Below, piece by piece: positions 7,351-16,012 of a stretch of 64,000 bases of DNA; the stretch's first letter is position 1, and the number at the start of each line of letters is the position of its first letter. Source of the stretch: Leucobacter salsicius M1-8 (GTDB lineage: Bacteria; Actinomycetota; Actinomycetes; Actinomycetales; Microbacteriaceae); contig NZ_AOCN01000015.1 in assembly GCF_000350525.1 (NCBI RefSeq), positions 1 to 64,000 of the forward strand, given 5' to 3'. The position numbers were made by a program, and so were the translations under genes. The notes under the pieces were generated by a model, which worked only from the letters and a program-made list of their open reading frames with translations, was not told where the DNA came from and made no database searches.

Positions 7351-10215
7351 GTGACTACAGCCCCCTGTACCCAAGCAGCGCGCGTCAGGCAAAGCCGAAG
7401 CGTGCGAATCACGATAGCCCTTGTCGCAGCTGTGAGTCTCATGGTGGCGTTCATGGGCCCCCCAGTTGCCGCGTTTGCTCTCGATGACCCACCCCGTGTG
7501 ACCTCTGACGGTCTCATTTTCGACTTGGATGAGGTGGCAGGCACCGCCGAGGTGTATCGCCGTTCAGACGCCTCGCTTGAAGTGCACATCCCAGAAACGG
7601 TCATGGCCGATGGGCGCACATACACTGTGACGAGTATCGGATGGGGCGCTTTTCACTCAGCAGGGCTCACCTCCGTGACGATGCCAAACACAATCACAGT
7701 CATTGACGTGGGTGCTTTCTATAAGAACGAGATTGAGCATATTCAACTTTCGTCATCGCTCAAGACCATCAATAGGCAAGCATTCAGAGAATCCGGGCTG
7801 ACAAGTCTCGAACTGCCTGACTCGCTTGTGAGTATCGGGGATACCGCCTTTTATGGGACATCGCTTGGTGCCGTTGCCCTGCCCGATTCCCTTCAGACGC
7901 TCGAAGACGCCAGTTTTCGTGATGCCGGCATCACAAGTCTCGTGCTTCCTGAAAGCCTCACAATAATTCCATTCAATGCATTCGCCGACAACCGTCTCAC
8001 CAATTTAGTGCTACCCGATACGGTCACAGCTGTTGGTGATCATGCCTTTATTCGCAACCCGTTGACCTCCCTTAAGCTTTCGACTTCCCTCAAGACACTT
8101 GGGTGGAATGTGTTCTACGACAATAAACTTACTTCGGTGACGGTGCCGCGATCAGTAACCGTGATTGAGAAGTTTGCTTTTACAACAGTCCATGAAACCC
8201 TGCGCACCATTCACTTCGAGGGCAACGCACCGACTGTCTCTGTGGGTGGTCAATGGGGCGCGTCTTTGGGCTATGGGAGCGACCTGCGTGTGACCTATAA
8301 CTACGGGGCTGCAGGGTTCAAGAGCCCGGTGTGGCAAGGGTATGCTGCTGAGCCCCTCAGCACGGAAGTTACATTTGATTCTCGGGAGGGAACAGCCGTC
8401 GTTCCCGTAGTTGTGCCGCTTGGGGTGACGTTGGTGAATCCAGCGCCGCCCACCCGAACGGGTTACACCTTTAACGGGTGGTACACCGAGGACACTGTGG
8501 CCACCCCTTACGACTTCGCTGCCCCAGTCACCGGACCCCTCACGCTGTACGCGGGTTGGACCGCAGACGCTTACACTGTGACCTGGCACGAGAACTTGCC
8601 GGGGTCAGGTGCTCCCACCGTCGAAGTAGTTAATGGCCAAAAGCTCACTGCATTGCCCGAGCCCGCCGCCGCGGGCTGGGTCATTAGCGGCTGGAATACC
8701 CGACCCGACGGGACTGGTAAGACAGTAAACACAGATACGCTACTCGGCTCGGTAGCCTCAGGGGCAGATCTGGCGCTCTACGCAATCTGGGAGAAGCGTG
8801 CACTGTCGCTCACGTTCGCGCCGGGGAGCGCCACGTCGACGACGGCGACCGCCGGCGATACTGTGACCTTGACGGCCACCGCAAACGGGGCATTTGGGAG
8901 CACGCTTGACGTGTCCGATGAGGTTCGGATTGTGTCGACGGTAGCGAGTGATGTCGTTTCGAAGACCCAGGTGGTGGTGACCTCTGCCGGCTCGCGTTCT
9001 TTGACCGGAACATTTGACGGTGCCTCGGCGGCAGTGGAACTCAATGTGGTTGCAGGCCCCCTGGGGACCCTCGCACTGACATCGTCATCGGGCACGATTG
9101 AGCAAGGTGGCACGCTCGAATTCACTGTGACGGGTGCTGACGCTTCTGGAAACCCAGTGGCAGTGGATGCCGCGAACGTGACGCTCACGAGCAACGTCAC
9201 GGGCGACGTGGTGGATGGCACAGAGATAGAGTTTCCAACGGCTGGAGTGCGCCAAATTACCGCGACCGTTTTGGGTGTTTCTGCCGCACCAGTAACCATC
9301 GATATCACCGTGTCACCAAGATACGTCGTGGCCTGGAACGAGAACTGGCCAGATGCGGGCGCCCCAACGACTGGGGTGGTGAATGCTGACCGGTTGAGCG
9401 AGCTCCCTGACCCGTCCGCAGCCGGATGGGTGATCTCCAACTGGAACACGAGGCCAGATGGCTCAGGAACCCCCGTTGACACGGGCACCCTGCTCCAATC
9501 GGTGGCCTCAGGGCCCAACCTGACCCTGTATGCGATTTGGGAGAAACGCACACTGAGCCTGACCGTACCGGCGGCCAAGGCGGCGTCGGGTACCGCAGTC
9601 GAACTGACCGCACTTGCGAATGCGGCCTTTGGTAAATCTGTCGATGTGACCGCTGAAGTTCAATTGGTGTCGTCTGAAGATAGCGACAAAGTTACTGGTG
9701 CGACGGTGCTTGTTACGAAACCCGGACCGCGCACGTTCACTGCGACGTATGACGGGGCGACCGCCACGGCAAACCTGGACGTTGTTGTGGGCGCGCTCGC
9801 GAATCTCACGCTGACGCCCTCGTCATCAACGGTAGCGCGCGGTGGCTCGCTCGAGTTCGCCGTGTCGGGTGTTGATGCCGCGGGAAATCCACTCCGGATC
9901 GACCCGGCTGACGTAACGCTTTCTAGCGACGTTGCAACTGATGTGGTGAGCGGCCTGACCGTCACCTTCCCCACTGCAAGCCCGCACCGAATTACGGCAA
10001 CTGTTCAAGGTATCGAGGCGACTGTGACCATCGAAGTGCAGGGTGACGACGCCACAATCCCGGTTGACCCCACAGAGTCTGGAAAACCCACTCCGCAGCC
10101 GAACTTGGCAGCCACTGGTAGTCCGCTCAGCACCGAACTCGCAATTGTTGCCGCCCTCCTGGTTGCGCTTGGCGCACTCGTTGTCGGCAGGCGGAGGAGG
10201 CTAGACGCGAAGTAG
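7351..10215 (+). CDS. BspA-type leucine-rich-repeat surface protein with LAATG sorting signal
   Basis: A 954-residue secreted protein. GTG 7351 is chosen because AGAAGGA precedes it and it yields an Arg-rich n-region followed by a hydrophobic signal segment (IALVAAVSLMVAFMGPP). Residues about 75-295 are BspA/LRR_5 repeats (LTSLELPDSLVSIGDTAF and variants, about nine units). An InlB-B-like repeat follows (TRTGYTFNGWYTE, ending LYAGW), then two long copies of a module (AAGWVIS.WNTRPDG.G...LYAIWEKR plus two Ig-like beta domains). The C-terminus has LAATG, a hydrophobic span and RRRR, a class E-type sortase signal. It is probably a wall-anchored adhesin. Base composition is less GC-rich than the core genes, suggesting transfer. 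Confidence 0.88.
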   Translation: MTTAPCTQAARVRQSRSVRITIALVAAVSLMVAFMGPPVAAFALDDPPRVTSDGLIFDLDEVAGTAEVYRRSDASLEVHIPETVMADGRTYTVTSIGWGAFHSAGLTSVTMPNTITVIDVGAFYKNEIEHIQLSSSLKTINRQAFRESGLTSLELPDSLVSIGDTAFYGTSLGAVALPDSLQTLEDASFRDAGITSLVLPESLTIIPFNAFADNRLTNLVLPDTVTAVGDHAFIRNPLTSLKLSTSLKTLGWNVFYDNKLTSVTVPRSVTVIEKFAFTTVHETLRTIHFEGNAPTVSVGGQWGASLGYGSDLRVTYNYGAAGFKSPVWQGYAAEPLSTEVTFDSREGTAVVPVVVPLGVTLVNPAPPTRTGYTFNGWYTEDTVATPYDFAAPVTGPLTLYAGWTADAYTVTWHENLPGSGAPTVEVVNGQKLTALPEPAAAGWVISGWNTRPDGTGKTVNTDTLLGSVASGADLALYAIWEKRALSLTFAPGSATSTTATAGDTVTLTATANGAFGSTLDVSDEVRIVSTVASDVVSKTQVVVTSAGSRSLTGTFDGASAAVELNVVAGPLGTLALTSSSGTIEQGGTLEFTVTGADASGNPVAVDAANVTLTSNVTGDVVDGTEIEFPTAGVRQITATVLGVSAAPVTIDITVSPRYVVAWNENWPDAGAPTTGVVNADRLSELPDPSAAGWVISNWNTRPDGSGTPVDTGTLLQSVASGPNLTLYAIWEKRTLSLTVPAAKAASGTAVELTALANAAFGKSVDVTAEVQLVSSEDSDKVTGATVLVTKPGPRTFTATYDGATATANLDVVVGALANLTLTPSSSTVARGGSLEFAVSGVDAAGNPLRIDPADVTLSSDVATDVVSGLTVTFPTASPHRITATVQGIEATVTIEVQGDDATIPVDPTESGKPTPQPNLAATGSPLSTELAIVAALLVALGALVVGRRRRLDAK

Positions 10216-10266
10216 GGTCGCGGACTAGCGAGTAAGGATCCCGGTGACGACCCCCAGGAATGCAAA

Positions 10267-10305
10267 GATCCCCCTCGCTCAGCAACCAGCTGAGCGAGGG
10301 GGATC
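10267..10305. terminator. Hairpin terminator with TCGCTCAG core (copy 1)
   Basis: Perfect 17-bp arms (10267-10283 and 10289-10305) with a 5-nt loop; the left arm is GATCCCCCTCGCTCAGC. It lies 51 bp after the LRR gene. The same hairpin follows trxA at 22236-22271, and together with the downstream trxA-like sequence it seems to be part of a duplicated trxA 3' region. Confidence 0.8.
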
Positions 10306-10388
10306 CGGCGCAGTCAGCGCATAATTCCTTTCAGGTGATGCGGCACTTGGTCGCGAGGTTGGAGTTCTCGCCGATGTCGGCTTCAGGG
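10306..10388 (-). pseudogene. Decayed 3' fragment of trxA with internal deletion
   Basis: On the minus strand this reads DIGENSNLATKCRIT, matching NIDENPNLAAKYRIT of the intact thioredoxin (22294-22617). It then jumps to a sequence matching the last codons (H-L-K-G-I). The join is GGTGATGCGG. In the intact gene GAGGTGAT occurs at 22309-22316 and 22397-22404, exactly 88 bp apart, so one 88-bp deletion between these 8-bp repeats explains the fragment. The downstream bases (GGATCCGGCGCAGTCAGCGC) and the hairpin also match the trxA downstream region. No promoter or start remains. Confidence 0.82.
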
Positions 10389-10450
10389 CGTAGATTCGAA
10401 CCTAGAACAAAGGTTGCGCTCACCATCACTCGTACTGGCATACTGCAAAC

Positions 10451-10984
10451 ATGAGCAAGAACCACAAACCCGACGGCGCGAAGGGCAACTCCCCGAAGCG
10501 ATCGGCCGATCAACAGTGGTCTGTGATGCTTGACGACATTGACGAACAACTCCTCCTCATGCTCGAGCGTGATGGCCGCACCAGCTACGCCGACCTCGCC
10601 GATGCGGTCGGGCTGACACCGGGCGGCGCCCGGGCTCGGGTCAAGCGCCTGCAAGATCAGCACGTCGTCAAGGTCATCGGCGTGACGAACCCCCACGCCG
10701 TCGGCTTGCATTCGGTCGCCTCGCTGCAGATCGAGGTATCTGGCGACATTCGCCCGGTGGCCGACCGCCTCAGCGAGTTTGAAGGTGTGCGCTATGTTGT
10801 GCTGGGTTCGGGCCGGTTCAGCATTCTTGCCGAGGTGTATGCAGAAACACCCCAGGCGCTATTCGCGCTGATCAATAATGAACTGCGCGAAGTGCCCGGG
10901 GTGTTCCGCATCGAGACTTTCATCTTCAACTCAGTGCATACGCACCATCCGATCTTTCCGCTTACTGAGGTGCCGGATCAGTAA
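10451..10984 (+). CDS. Lrp/AsnC-family transcriptional regulator
   Basis: A 177-residue regulator. An N-terminal charged tail of about 25 residues precedes the AsnC-type HTH (DIDEQLLLMLERDGRTSYADLADAVGLTPGGARARVKRL, read in two parts, about 30-70). A C-terminal RAM ligand-binding domain follows (about 85-160, including VRYVVLGSGRFSILAEVYA). It is convergent with the HDAC-like gene and their ends overlap by 23 bp. With the ABC operon beyond, it is the obvious candidate regulator of the deacylase/importer pair. Lrp proteins bind small molecules such as amino acids; the ligand here is unknown. Confidence 0.92.
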   Translation: MSKNHKPDGAKGNSPKRSADQQWSVMLDDIDEQLLLMLERDGRTSYADLADAVGLTPGGARARVKRLQDQHVVKVIGVTNPHAVGLHSVASLQIEVSGDIRPVADRLSEFEGVRYVVLGSGRFSILAEVYAETPQALFALINNELREVPGVFRIETFIFNSVHTHHPIFPLTEVPDQ

Positions 10985-12098
10985 TGACCATTCCTAGTGC
11001 CTTCGCCAATTCAGCGGAGTGCGCGATGATCTCGTCTTGCCAGGGGTAGAGCTCCCGCGTCGGTGAGTCCCCCACACTGAAGTTGACGGGATCCTGCACA
11101 TCGGTGCGGGTGTCGCTGAGTGCCTCCAATACGGCGATGCCGCAGAAGGGCACGTGGACGGGCGAGTAGCCGCCCTCGTGTGAGAACACGATCTTGCCGC
11201 CGCAGACGTCTTCTGCGAGTGACACCAGGCGCTCCGCCATGCCGCGGAAGCCTTCGGAGGTCACGCTCATGCGCCCCAGCGGGTCGTAGGCTGATGGGTC
11301 GAAACCACTCGAGACGATGATGAGATCGGGCTTGAACGCAGTGATGGCCGGGATCGCGACTTCGTCAACGACCTTCCAGTAGGCGCCGTCGCCCGAACCA
11401 GCCGGCAGCGGCACGTTGATGTTGGTGCCGAAGCCGGCACCGCCGCCGCGCTCGTCGGCCATGCCGGAGTCGAGGGGGAAGAGCCGGTCCTGGTGCACCG
11501 AGATGGTGAGCACGTTGGGGTCTTCCCAATAAATCTTCTGTGCGCCGTTGCCGTGGTGCACGTCGTAGTCGAAGATGGCGACCCGTTCGACGAGCCCGCG
11601 TGCGCGCAAGCTTTCGATCGTGATGGGCACATTTGCGAAGAGGCAATAACCGCGGCCCTCGTCGGGCTCGGCGTGGTGGCCGGGCGGGCGCACGAGTGCG
11701 TACGCGTTATCCACCTTGCCTGCGAGAACCGCCTCGGCAGCCGCCAGTGTGCCGCCGGCCGCCAACTTGGCCAGTTCAAATGCGCCGCGGCCGAAAGGTG
11801 AGAAGCCGTCGCCCGCGTCGCCGCCGGTGGCGTCAGACTGGGAACGAATCGAGTCGACGTGGCGCTGGGTGTGCACGCGGAGCAGGTCTTCGTCAGTCAC
11901 CGGAGTAGCCGGGATCCGGGTGAGGTTGTTGATCATGCCTGATACCTCGATGAGGCCGGCCATGCGCGCCTTAGATTCTGGGCTCTCAAAGTTGGCGAGC
12001 GGCTGAATGTATCCGCCAGAGGGGAACACTCCTGCGTGGGTTCCGGTGTCGTGCCAGGCGTACTGCTCGTGCCAGATGTATCCAGTGTTTCGCGACAT
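10962..12098 (-). CDS. Class II histone-deacetylase-like zinc deacylase (acetylpolyamine amidohydrolase / AcuC superfamily)
   Basis: 378 residues from ATG 12098, chosen because AAAGGGA sits 6-7 nt upstream; a longer frame to 12116 would encode the ribosome site. Arginase/deacetylase-fold motifs are present: RPPGHHAEPDEGRGYCLFAN (the His pair of the charge relay), FDYDVHHGNGAQKIYW (Asp and His zinc ligands) and SSGFDPSAYDPLGRM (Asp zinc ligand). The enzyme should remove acetyl or acyl groups from a small amine or amide. It is divergent from the CUT2 importer, which may supply the substrate. Neither polyamine nor any other substrate is proven. Confidence 0.9.
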   Translation of the reverse strand: MSRNTGYIWHEQYAWHDTGTHAGVFPSGGYIQPLANFESPESKARMAGLIEVSGMINNLTRIPATPVTDEDLLRVHTQRHVDSIRSQSDATGGDAGDGFSPFGRGAFELAKLAAGGTLAAAEAVLAGKVDNAYALVRPPGHHAEPDEGRGYCLFANVPITIESLRARGLVERVAIFDYDVHHGNGAQKIYWEDPNVLTISVHQDRLFPLDSGMADERGGGAGFGTNINVPLPAGSGDGAYWKVVDEVAIPAITAFKPDLIIVSSGFDPSAYDPLGRMSVTSEGFRGMAERLVSLAEDVCGGKIVFSHEGGYSPVHVPFCGIAVLEALSDTRTDVQDPVNFSVGDSPTRELYPWQDEIIAHSAELAKALGMVITDPAPQ

Positions 12099-12345
12099 TG
12101 CGATTCCCTTTCCCAAAACGTGAATGGTTGCGGTTGAACTGCATTGCTCAGCCGGTGCGCATAACGATAACTCAGAATCATTGATTATTCACAAATCAAA
12201 TCTGGCATCTTGGTAACGATTAAGAATTCAGAGTCGTAATTTATTGACCAATCGATGATCTGTGTGGTCTTATTGGGGCATCTGGTTTGGGCTCACTTCG
12301 ACGTGACTCAGACAGTTATCCATCACAGACAAAGGAGTCACTGAG
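12099..12345. promoter_or_regulatory. AT-rich divergent promoter region with inverted repeat
   Basis: This 247-bp gap between the deacylase and ABC operons is clearly more AT-rich than its surroundings. It contains an inverted repeat, TTGATT-N7-AATCAA (12181-12199), of the size used by Lrp-type regulators. It probably carries both divergent promoters and the operator for the neighbouring Lrp regulator. AAAGGAG (12331-12337) is the ribosome site for the gene at 12346. Confidence 0.5.
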
Positions 12346-13329
12346 ATGAACCCCATGAAGAAGATCTTCGCCTCGATTGCCATTGCCTCGACAGCTGCAC
12401 TCGTGCTCGCTGGCTGCACCACGGGAGCAGACGACAGCGGGTCGGGTGACGCCAGCTCCAAGGGCGCCGTTGCCATGAGCTTTGCTGGCCTGGACATCCA
12501 GATTTGGAACGACATGCTTCCGATGATGGAGGAGGTCGTCACCGAGGCGGGATACGACTTCGTCACCGACGACCCGAAGTGGAATGCCCAAACCCAGGTG
12601 CAGGACTGGGAGTCGTGGATCGTGCGTGGTGACATCAAGGCCATCACGGGATACCCGGTGCAGTCGGACGCCATGATCGCGGTGACGCAGCAAGCAAACG
12701 ACATGGGCATTCCAGTGCTGGGCTACGGCAGCACCTGGGACGGCGTGGCTGCTGCTGTCGTCTTTGACCACAAGAAGGATGGATTCGCCGCCGGCGAAGA
12801 AGCCGCAAAGTGGATCAAGGAAAAGTATGGCAATGAGAAGGTGGACGTCGGGTTCTTGGGCTACCCCGACACCGACCTGGGGCGCTTGCGGGGCGAGGGC
12901 ATGATGGAGGCGCTTGACCAGGCGAATCTCAACCTCAACATCAACGAGCATTCGGTGCTCAACCTTGACGACGGTTACGCGGCCGTGCAGAACCAGTTGA
13001 ACGCATTCCCCAACACCAAGGTGTGGCTCGCGATTGCGGGTGACCCCGCCATGGGCGCGTACCAGGCACTCACCGACTCGGGCGTCTCCCCCACCGACGA
13101 CAGCATCCTGCTCGGCAACCTTGACGTGACCGACACCGAGCTTGAAGTGATTGGTCAAGAGGGATCGTTCTGGCGCTTCAGCTTCGGCACCAACTCCCGT
13201 GAGCTCGCCGGCTCCATTGCCAACATGATGGTGGCCGCGGCTAATGGCGAGCCCGTCTCTGACGAGGTTGTCGATGTTCGCCTCGTCACGAGCGAAAACG
13301 CTGACGACTACCTGCTCGCCAACCAGTAA
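12346..13329 (+). CDS. Sugar-type ABC transporter substrate-binding lipoprotein (CUT2/RbsB family)
   Basis: 327 residues. A lipoprotein signal with the lipobox VLAGC (Cys about residue 25) is followed by a Ser/Gly/Asp-rich linker and a type 1 periplasmic-binding fold: MSFAGLDIQIWNDM, then DIKAITGYPVQSDAMIAVTQQAN, typical of the RbsB-like Periplasmic_binding_4 family. AAAGGAG 8 nt before ATG 12346 fixes the start. It heads a three-gene importer operon divergent from the deacylase. Family members bind ribose, xylose, inositol, autoinducer-2 and others; I cannot name this ligand. Confidence 0.9.
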   Translation: MNPMKKIFASIAIASTAALVLAGCTTGADDSGSGDASSKGAVAMSFAGLDIQIWNDMLPMMEEVVTEAGYDFVTDDPKWNAQTQVQDWESWIVRGDIKAITGYPVQSDAMIAVTQQANDMGIPVLGYGSTWDGVAAAVVFDHKKDGFAAGEEAAKWIKEKYGNEKVDVGFLGYPDTDLGRLRGEGMMEALDQANLNLNINEHSVLNLDDGYAAVQNQLNAFPNTKVWLAIAGDPAMGAYQALTDSGVSPTDDSILLGNLDVTDTELEVIGQEGSFWRFSFGTNSRELAGSIANMMVAAANGEPVSDEVVDVRLVTSENADDYLLANQ

Positions 13330-13355
13330 CAGGTAGGTCGGCGAAAGGAATCAGT

Positions 13356-14855
13356 ATGGTGCAATCAGCATCTCGGATCGCCTTCGATGGCGTCACGGTA
13401 GATTTCGGTGCCACGCGGGCGCTCGAGGACGTCACCTTCGCAGTGCAGCCCGGCGAAATCGTGGGGCTCCTGGGGCACAACGGAGCGGGCAAAAGCACGC
13501 TCTTCAACGTCACGACCGGCGTCATTCCCGCTACGAGCGGCGGCTACTCCATCGACGGCGTCCGGGTCACGGACAAGCTGAGCCCCCGTGTCGCCGCGCA
13601 GCTCGGTATCACGGTGATCTACCAAGAGCCCGCGCTCGCACCAAACATGACGGTGCTAGAAAACCTCTTCCTTGCGCGCCCAACACTGGGCGCGGCTGAG
13701 CAGCGAAAGCGCGCCGCAGAAGCCCTGCGCACGGTGGGCGCGGACCTTCCGCTGGACATGCCGGTGGAATCGTTGGGTCTCGGTGAACGGCAGCTGGTCG
13801 ATCTGGCCCGAGGCCTGCTGGCCGGCGAGATGAAGGTGCTGCTGCTCGATGAGCCCACGGCGGCACTGGGCAAAGCTGAGACCGACGCGCTGCACCTCCT
13901 GATCCGGAGCTTCGCGGCGCAGGGAGTCGCGGTCCTCTACGTATCGCACCGCCTCCCCGACATTATGGAGGTGTGTACACGGGTCGTGGTGCTGCGCGGC
14001 GGTCGACTCGTCGTTGACGCCCCCAGCGCAGATTTCACGCCCGCGAAGCTCGCAGAAGCGCTCGTCCCCGACCTGCGTTCGCTCGACTTTGAGCATGTCA
14101 CACCCGGCGAGGAGATCCTTAGTGTGGATACAGCGGGCGGGACCCTCCAAGCACGTGCTGGCGAGGTCGTAGGTCTCTTTGGCATGGCAGGCGGCGAACA
14201 GTTTGAGCTCGCTGCCCAGCTTGCCGGCGCATCACCAGGAGCTACCCAGCCGTACCGACTGGTCGGCAAGCCGGTCCACTTCGCCAATACGGCGAGCGCC
14301 ATCTCGCAGCACGTCTTTTTTGTGCCCCCGGATCGAGACACCGATGGTCTCATTGGCTCCGAGACCGGAATCGATAATGTCATGCTGCCCTGGTACGGAC
14401 ACACGCGATCGCGCGGCTGGTGGGTTTCGGGAAAATCGGGGGCGGACATCTACGCCAAAGCGAGAAAGGCCCTCGACATTCGAGGGCCGCTCGGCGAAGC
14501 CGAGGTGTCACAGTTCTCGGGAGGTAACCGGCAAAAGCATCTGTTGGCACGCTGGCTATACCCGGCCCGGCCGAAGCTGCTCATCCTGTCGCAACCCACC
14601 CAGGGCGTTGACGTCGGCGCCAAGCTCGACATCGTCGAAGCGGCCCGCGCGGCGGCGGCCCAGGGGGCTGCCGTGGTGGTCGCTTCGAGCGAGTCTGACG
14701 AGATTGCGTCGATGTGTGACCGCTCCTACACGCTGCTGGGCGGAAACGTCACCGAAGTGGCTCGCTCAGAAAACTTCAATGAAGAACTCCTCACCTCGCT
14801 GCTCGAACTCGGCGTGAGCGCACGAGGTATAGAAGAAATGACACCTGCACAATGA
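13356..14855 (+). CDS. CUT2-type ABC transporter ATPase with two ABC domains (RbsA family)
   Basis: 499 residues with two tandem nucleotide-binding domains. The first is canonical: Walker A GHNGAGKST (about 38), signature region LGLGERQLVDLARGL and Walker B VLLLDEPTAAL. The second has a degenerate Walker A (VGLFGMAGGEQFEL) but keeps SQFSGGNRQKHLLARWL and LLILSQPTQGVDVG, the asymmetry usual in RbsA/XylG/MglA proteins. It energises import with the permease encoded next, whose ATG overlaps this stop (ATGA). Confidence 0.93.
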   Translation: MVQSASRIAFDGVTVDFGATRALEDVTFAVQPGEIVGLLGHNGAGKSTLFNVTTGVIPATSGGYSIDGVRVTDKLSPRVAAQLGITVIYQEPALAPNMTVLENLFLARPTLGAAEQRKRAAEALRTVGADLPLDMPVESLGLGERQLVDLARGLLAGEMKVLLLDEPTAALGKAETDALHLLIRSFAAQGVAVLYVSHRLPDIMEVCTRVVVLRGGRLVVDAPSADFTPAKLAEALVPDLRSLDFEHVTPGEEILSVDTAGGTLQARAGEVVGLFGMAGGEQFELAAQLAGASPGATQPYRLVGKPVHFANTASAISQHVFFVPPDRDTDGLIGSETGIDNVMLPWYGHTRSRGWWVSGKSGADIYAKARKALDIRGPLGEAEVSQFSGGNRQKHLLARWLYPARPKLLILSQPTQGVDVGAKLDIVEAARAAAAQGAAVVVASSESDEIASMCDRSYTLLGGNVTEVARSENFNEELLTSLLELGVSARGIEEMTPAQ

Positions 14856-15871
14856 ACACTGAACGCCTGAAAATCTTCGCGGCGAAGAACGGCATTTTTC
14901 TCGCCCTCGTCGTGCTGATCGCGATCTTTTCGATCCTGCGCCCCAACTTCTTTGGGTTCGCGAACGGCCAGACCATCCTGCTGCAGGCCGCAGAGCTGGG
15001 CCTGATCGCAATTCCCGCTGCATTTCTCATCATGTCGGGCACGATCGATCTCTCGGTGGGGTCGATTGCTTCTGCGGCGGGCATCATGGGCGGGCTCACC
15101 ATGGCCAACACCGGATCCACACTGTTGGGCTTCGCGGCCGCCATTGTCACCGGCATCGTTGCCGGTGCGCTCAACGGATTCCTTATCTCCTACCTCGGGC
15201 TGAACTCGTTCGTCGTGACCCTCGGTGCGCTGAGTGTGTGGGGCGGATTCGCACTGCTTGCCTCGGGTGGGCGAACGATCCCCCGGGCCGACCTGCCGGA
15301 GTCCTTCCGCGCGATCGGTACGATGAAATTCGGTGTCATCCCGGTGCAGATCGTCTTGCTCATCATCGTGGTGGCGCTCGGTTGGTATGTGCTTAACCAC
15401 ACGAAGTTTGGTAAAGAGATCAAGGCCATCGGTGGCAACCAGCGCGCAGCCCGTCTGATGGGCGTGCGAGTGGAGCGTTCGCGCTTCTTGCTCTTTGTCG
15501 CGAGCGGTGCCTTTGCAGCGCTCGCGGGCATGATGCTCTCGGCAAAGGTGCAGTCGGCCAACCCCAGTATCGGCAGCGGGCTCGAGCTCGAAGCGCTCAC
15601 CGTCGTGTTGCTCGGTGGCGTCGCCTTCGAGGGCGGCGTCGGCCGCATCAGTGGCGTTGTCGCCGGCCTGCTCTTCTTCCGAGTGCTGCGTGCCGGTCTG
15701 GTCTTCCTCCAGGCATCGCCCTTCCTGCAGACCATCCTTGTGGGTGCAACGCTCATCATCGCGGTGGCACTCGACAGCTCGATTCAGAAGATGATTCGTA
15801 AGTCGTGGGCAAGGCTCGGCAAGAATGCGGTGCAAGACCCGCAGAAGGAACCCGCCAGCGTCGGTAGTTGA
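14852..15871 (+). CDS. CUT2-type ABC transporter permease (RbsC family)
   Basis: 339 residues with about 8-10 hydrophobic segments. The RbsC-family blocks are IMSGTIDLSVGSIASAAGIM and LGGVAFEGGVGRISGVVAG. Only one permease gene is present, so it probably forms a homodimer as in ribose systems. The start overlaps the ATPase stop by 4 nt. The operon ends at the hairpin 15938-15986. Confidence 0.93.
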   Translation: MNTERLKIFAAKNGIFLALVVLIAIFSILRPNFFGFANGQTILLQAAELGLIAIPAAFLIMSGTIDLSVGSIASAAGIMGGLTMANTGSTLLGFAAAIVTGIVAGALNGFLISYLGLNSFVVTLGALSVWGGFALLASGGRTIPRADLPESFRAIGTMKFGVIPVQIVLLIIVVALGWYVLNHTKFGKEIKAIGGNQRAARLMGVRVERSRFLLFVASGAFAALAGMMLSAKVQSANPSIGSGLELEALTVVLLGGVAFEGGVGRISGVVAGLLFFRVLRAGLVFLQASPFLQTILVGATLIIAVALDSSIQKMIRKSWARLGKNAVQDPQKEPASVGS

Positions 15872-15937
15872 GTGGGGCCGATGCCAAAGAGTCTCCAGCA
15901 AAGACGACGATGAAGAGCTTGGCTCCCAGGCCAAGCA

Positions 15938-15986
15938 CACCGGATCCCGTTCGCTCAGTAAGCAACTGAGCGAACGGGATCCGGTG
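15938..15986. terminator. Bidirectional hairpin terminator with TCGCTCAG core (copy 2)
   Basis: Perfect 22-bp arms (15938-15959 and 15965-15986) with a 5-nt loop lie between the convergent ABC operon and nuclease gene. The core (GGATCC..TCGCTCAG) is shared with the hairpins at 10267 and 22236. Confidence 0.85.
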
Positions 15987-16012
15987 CAGCAATCACCAAG
16001 GGCGAAAGACCC

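Noticed and set aside
10391-10410. tRNA T-loop-like GGTTCGAATC on the minus strand next to the trxA relic, a possible attachment site
   Set aside because: The flanking bases do not form the 5-bp T stem or an acceptor stem, so it is not a tRNA 3' end.
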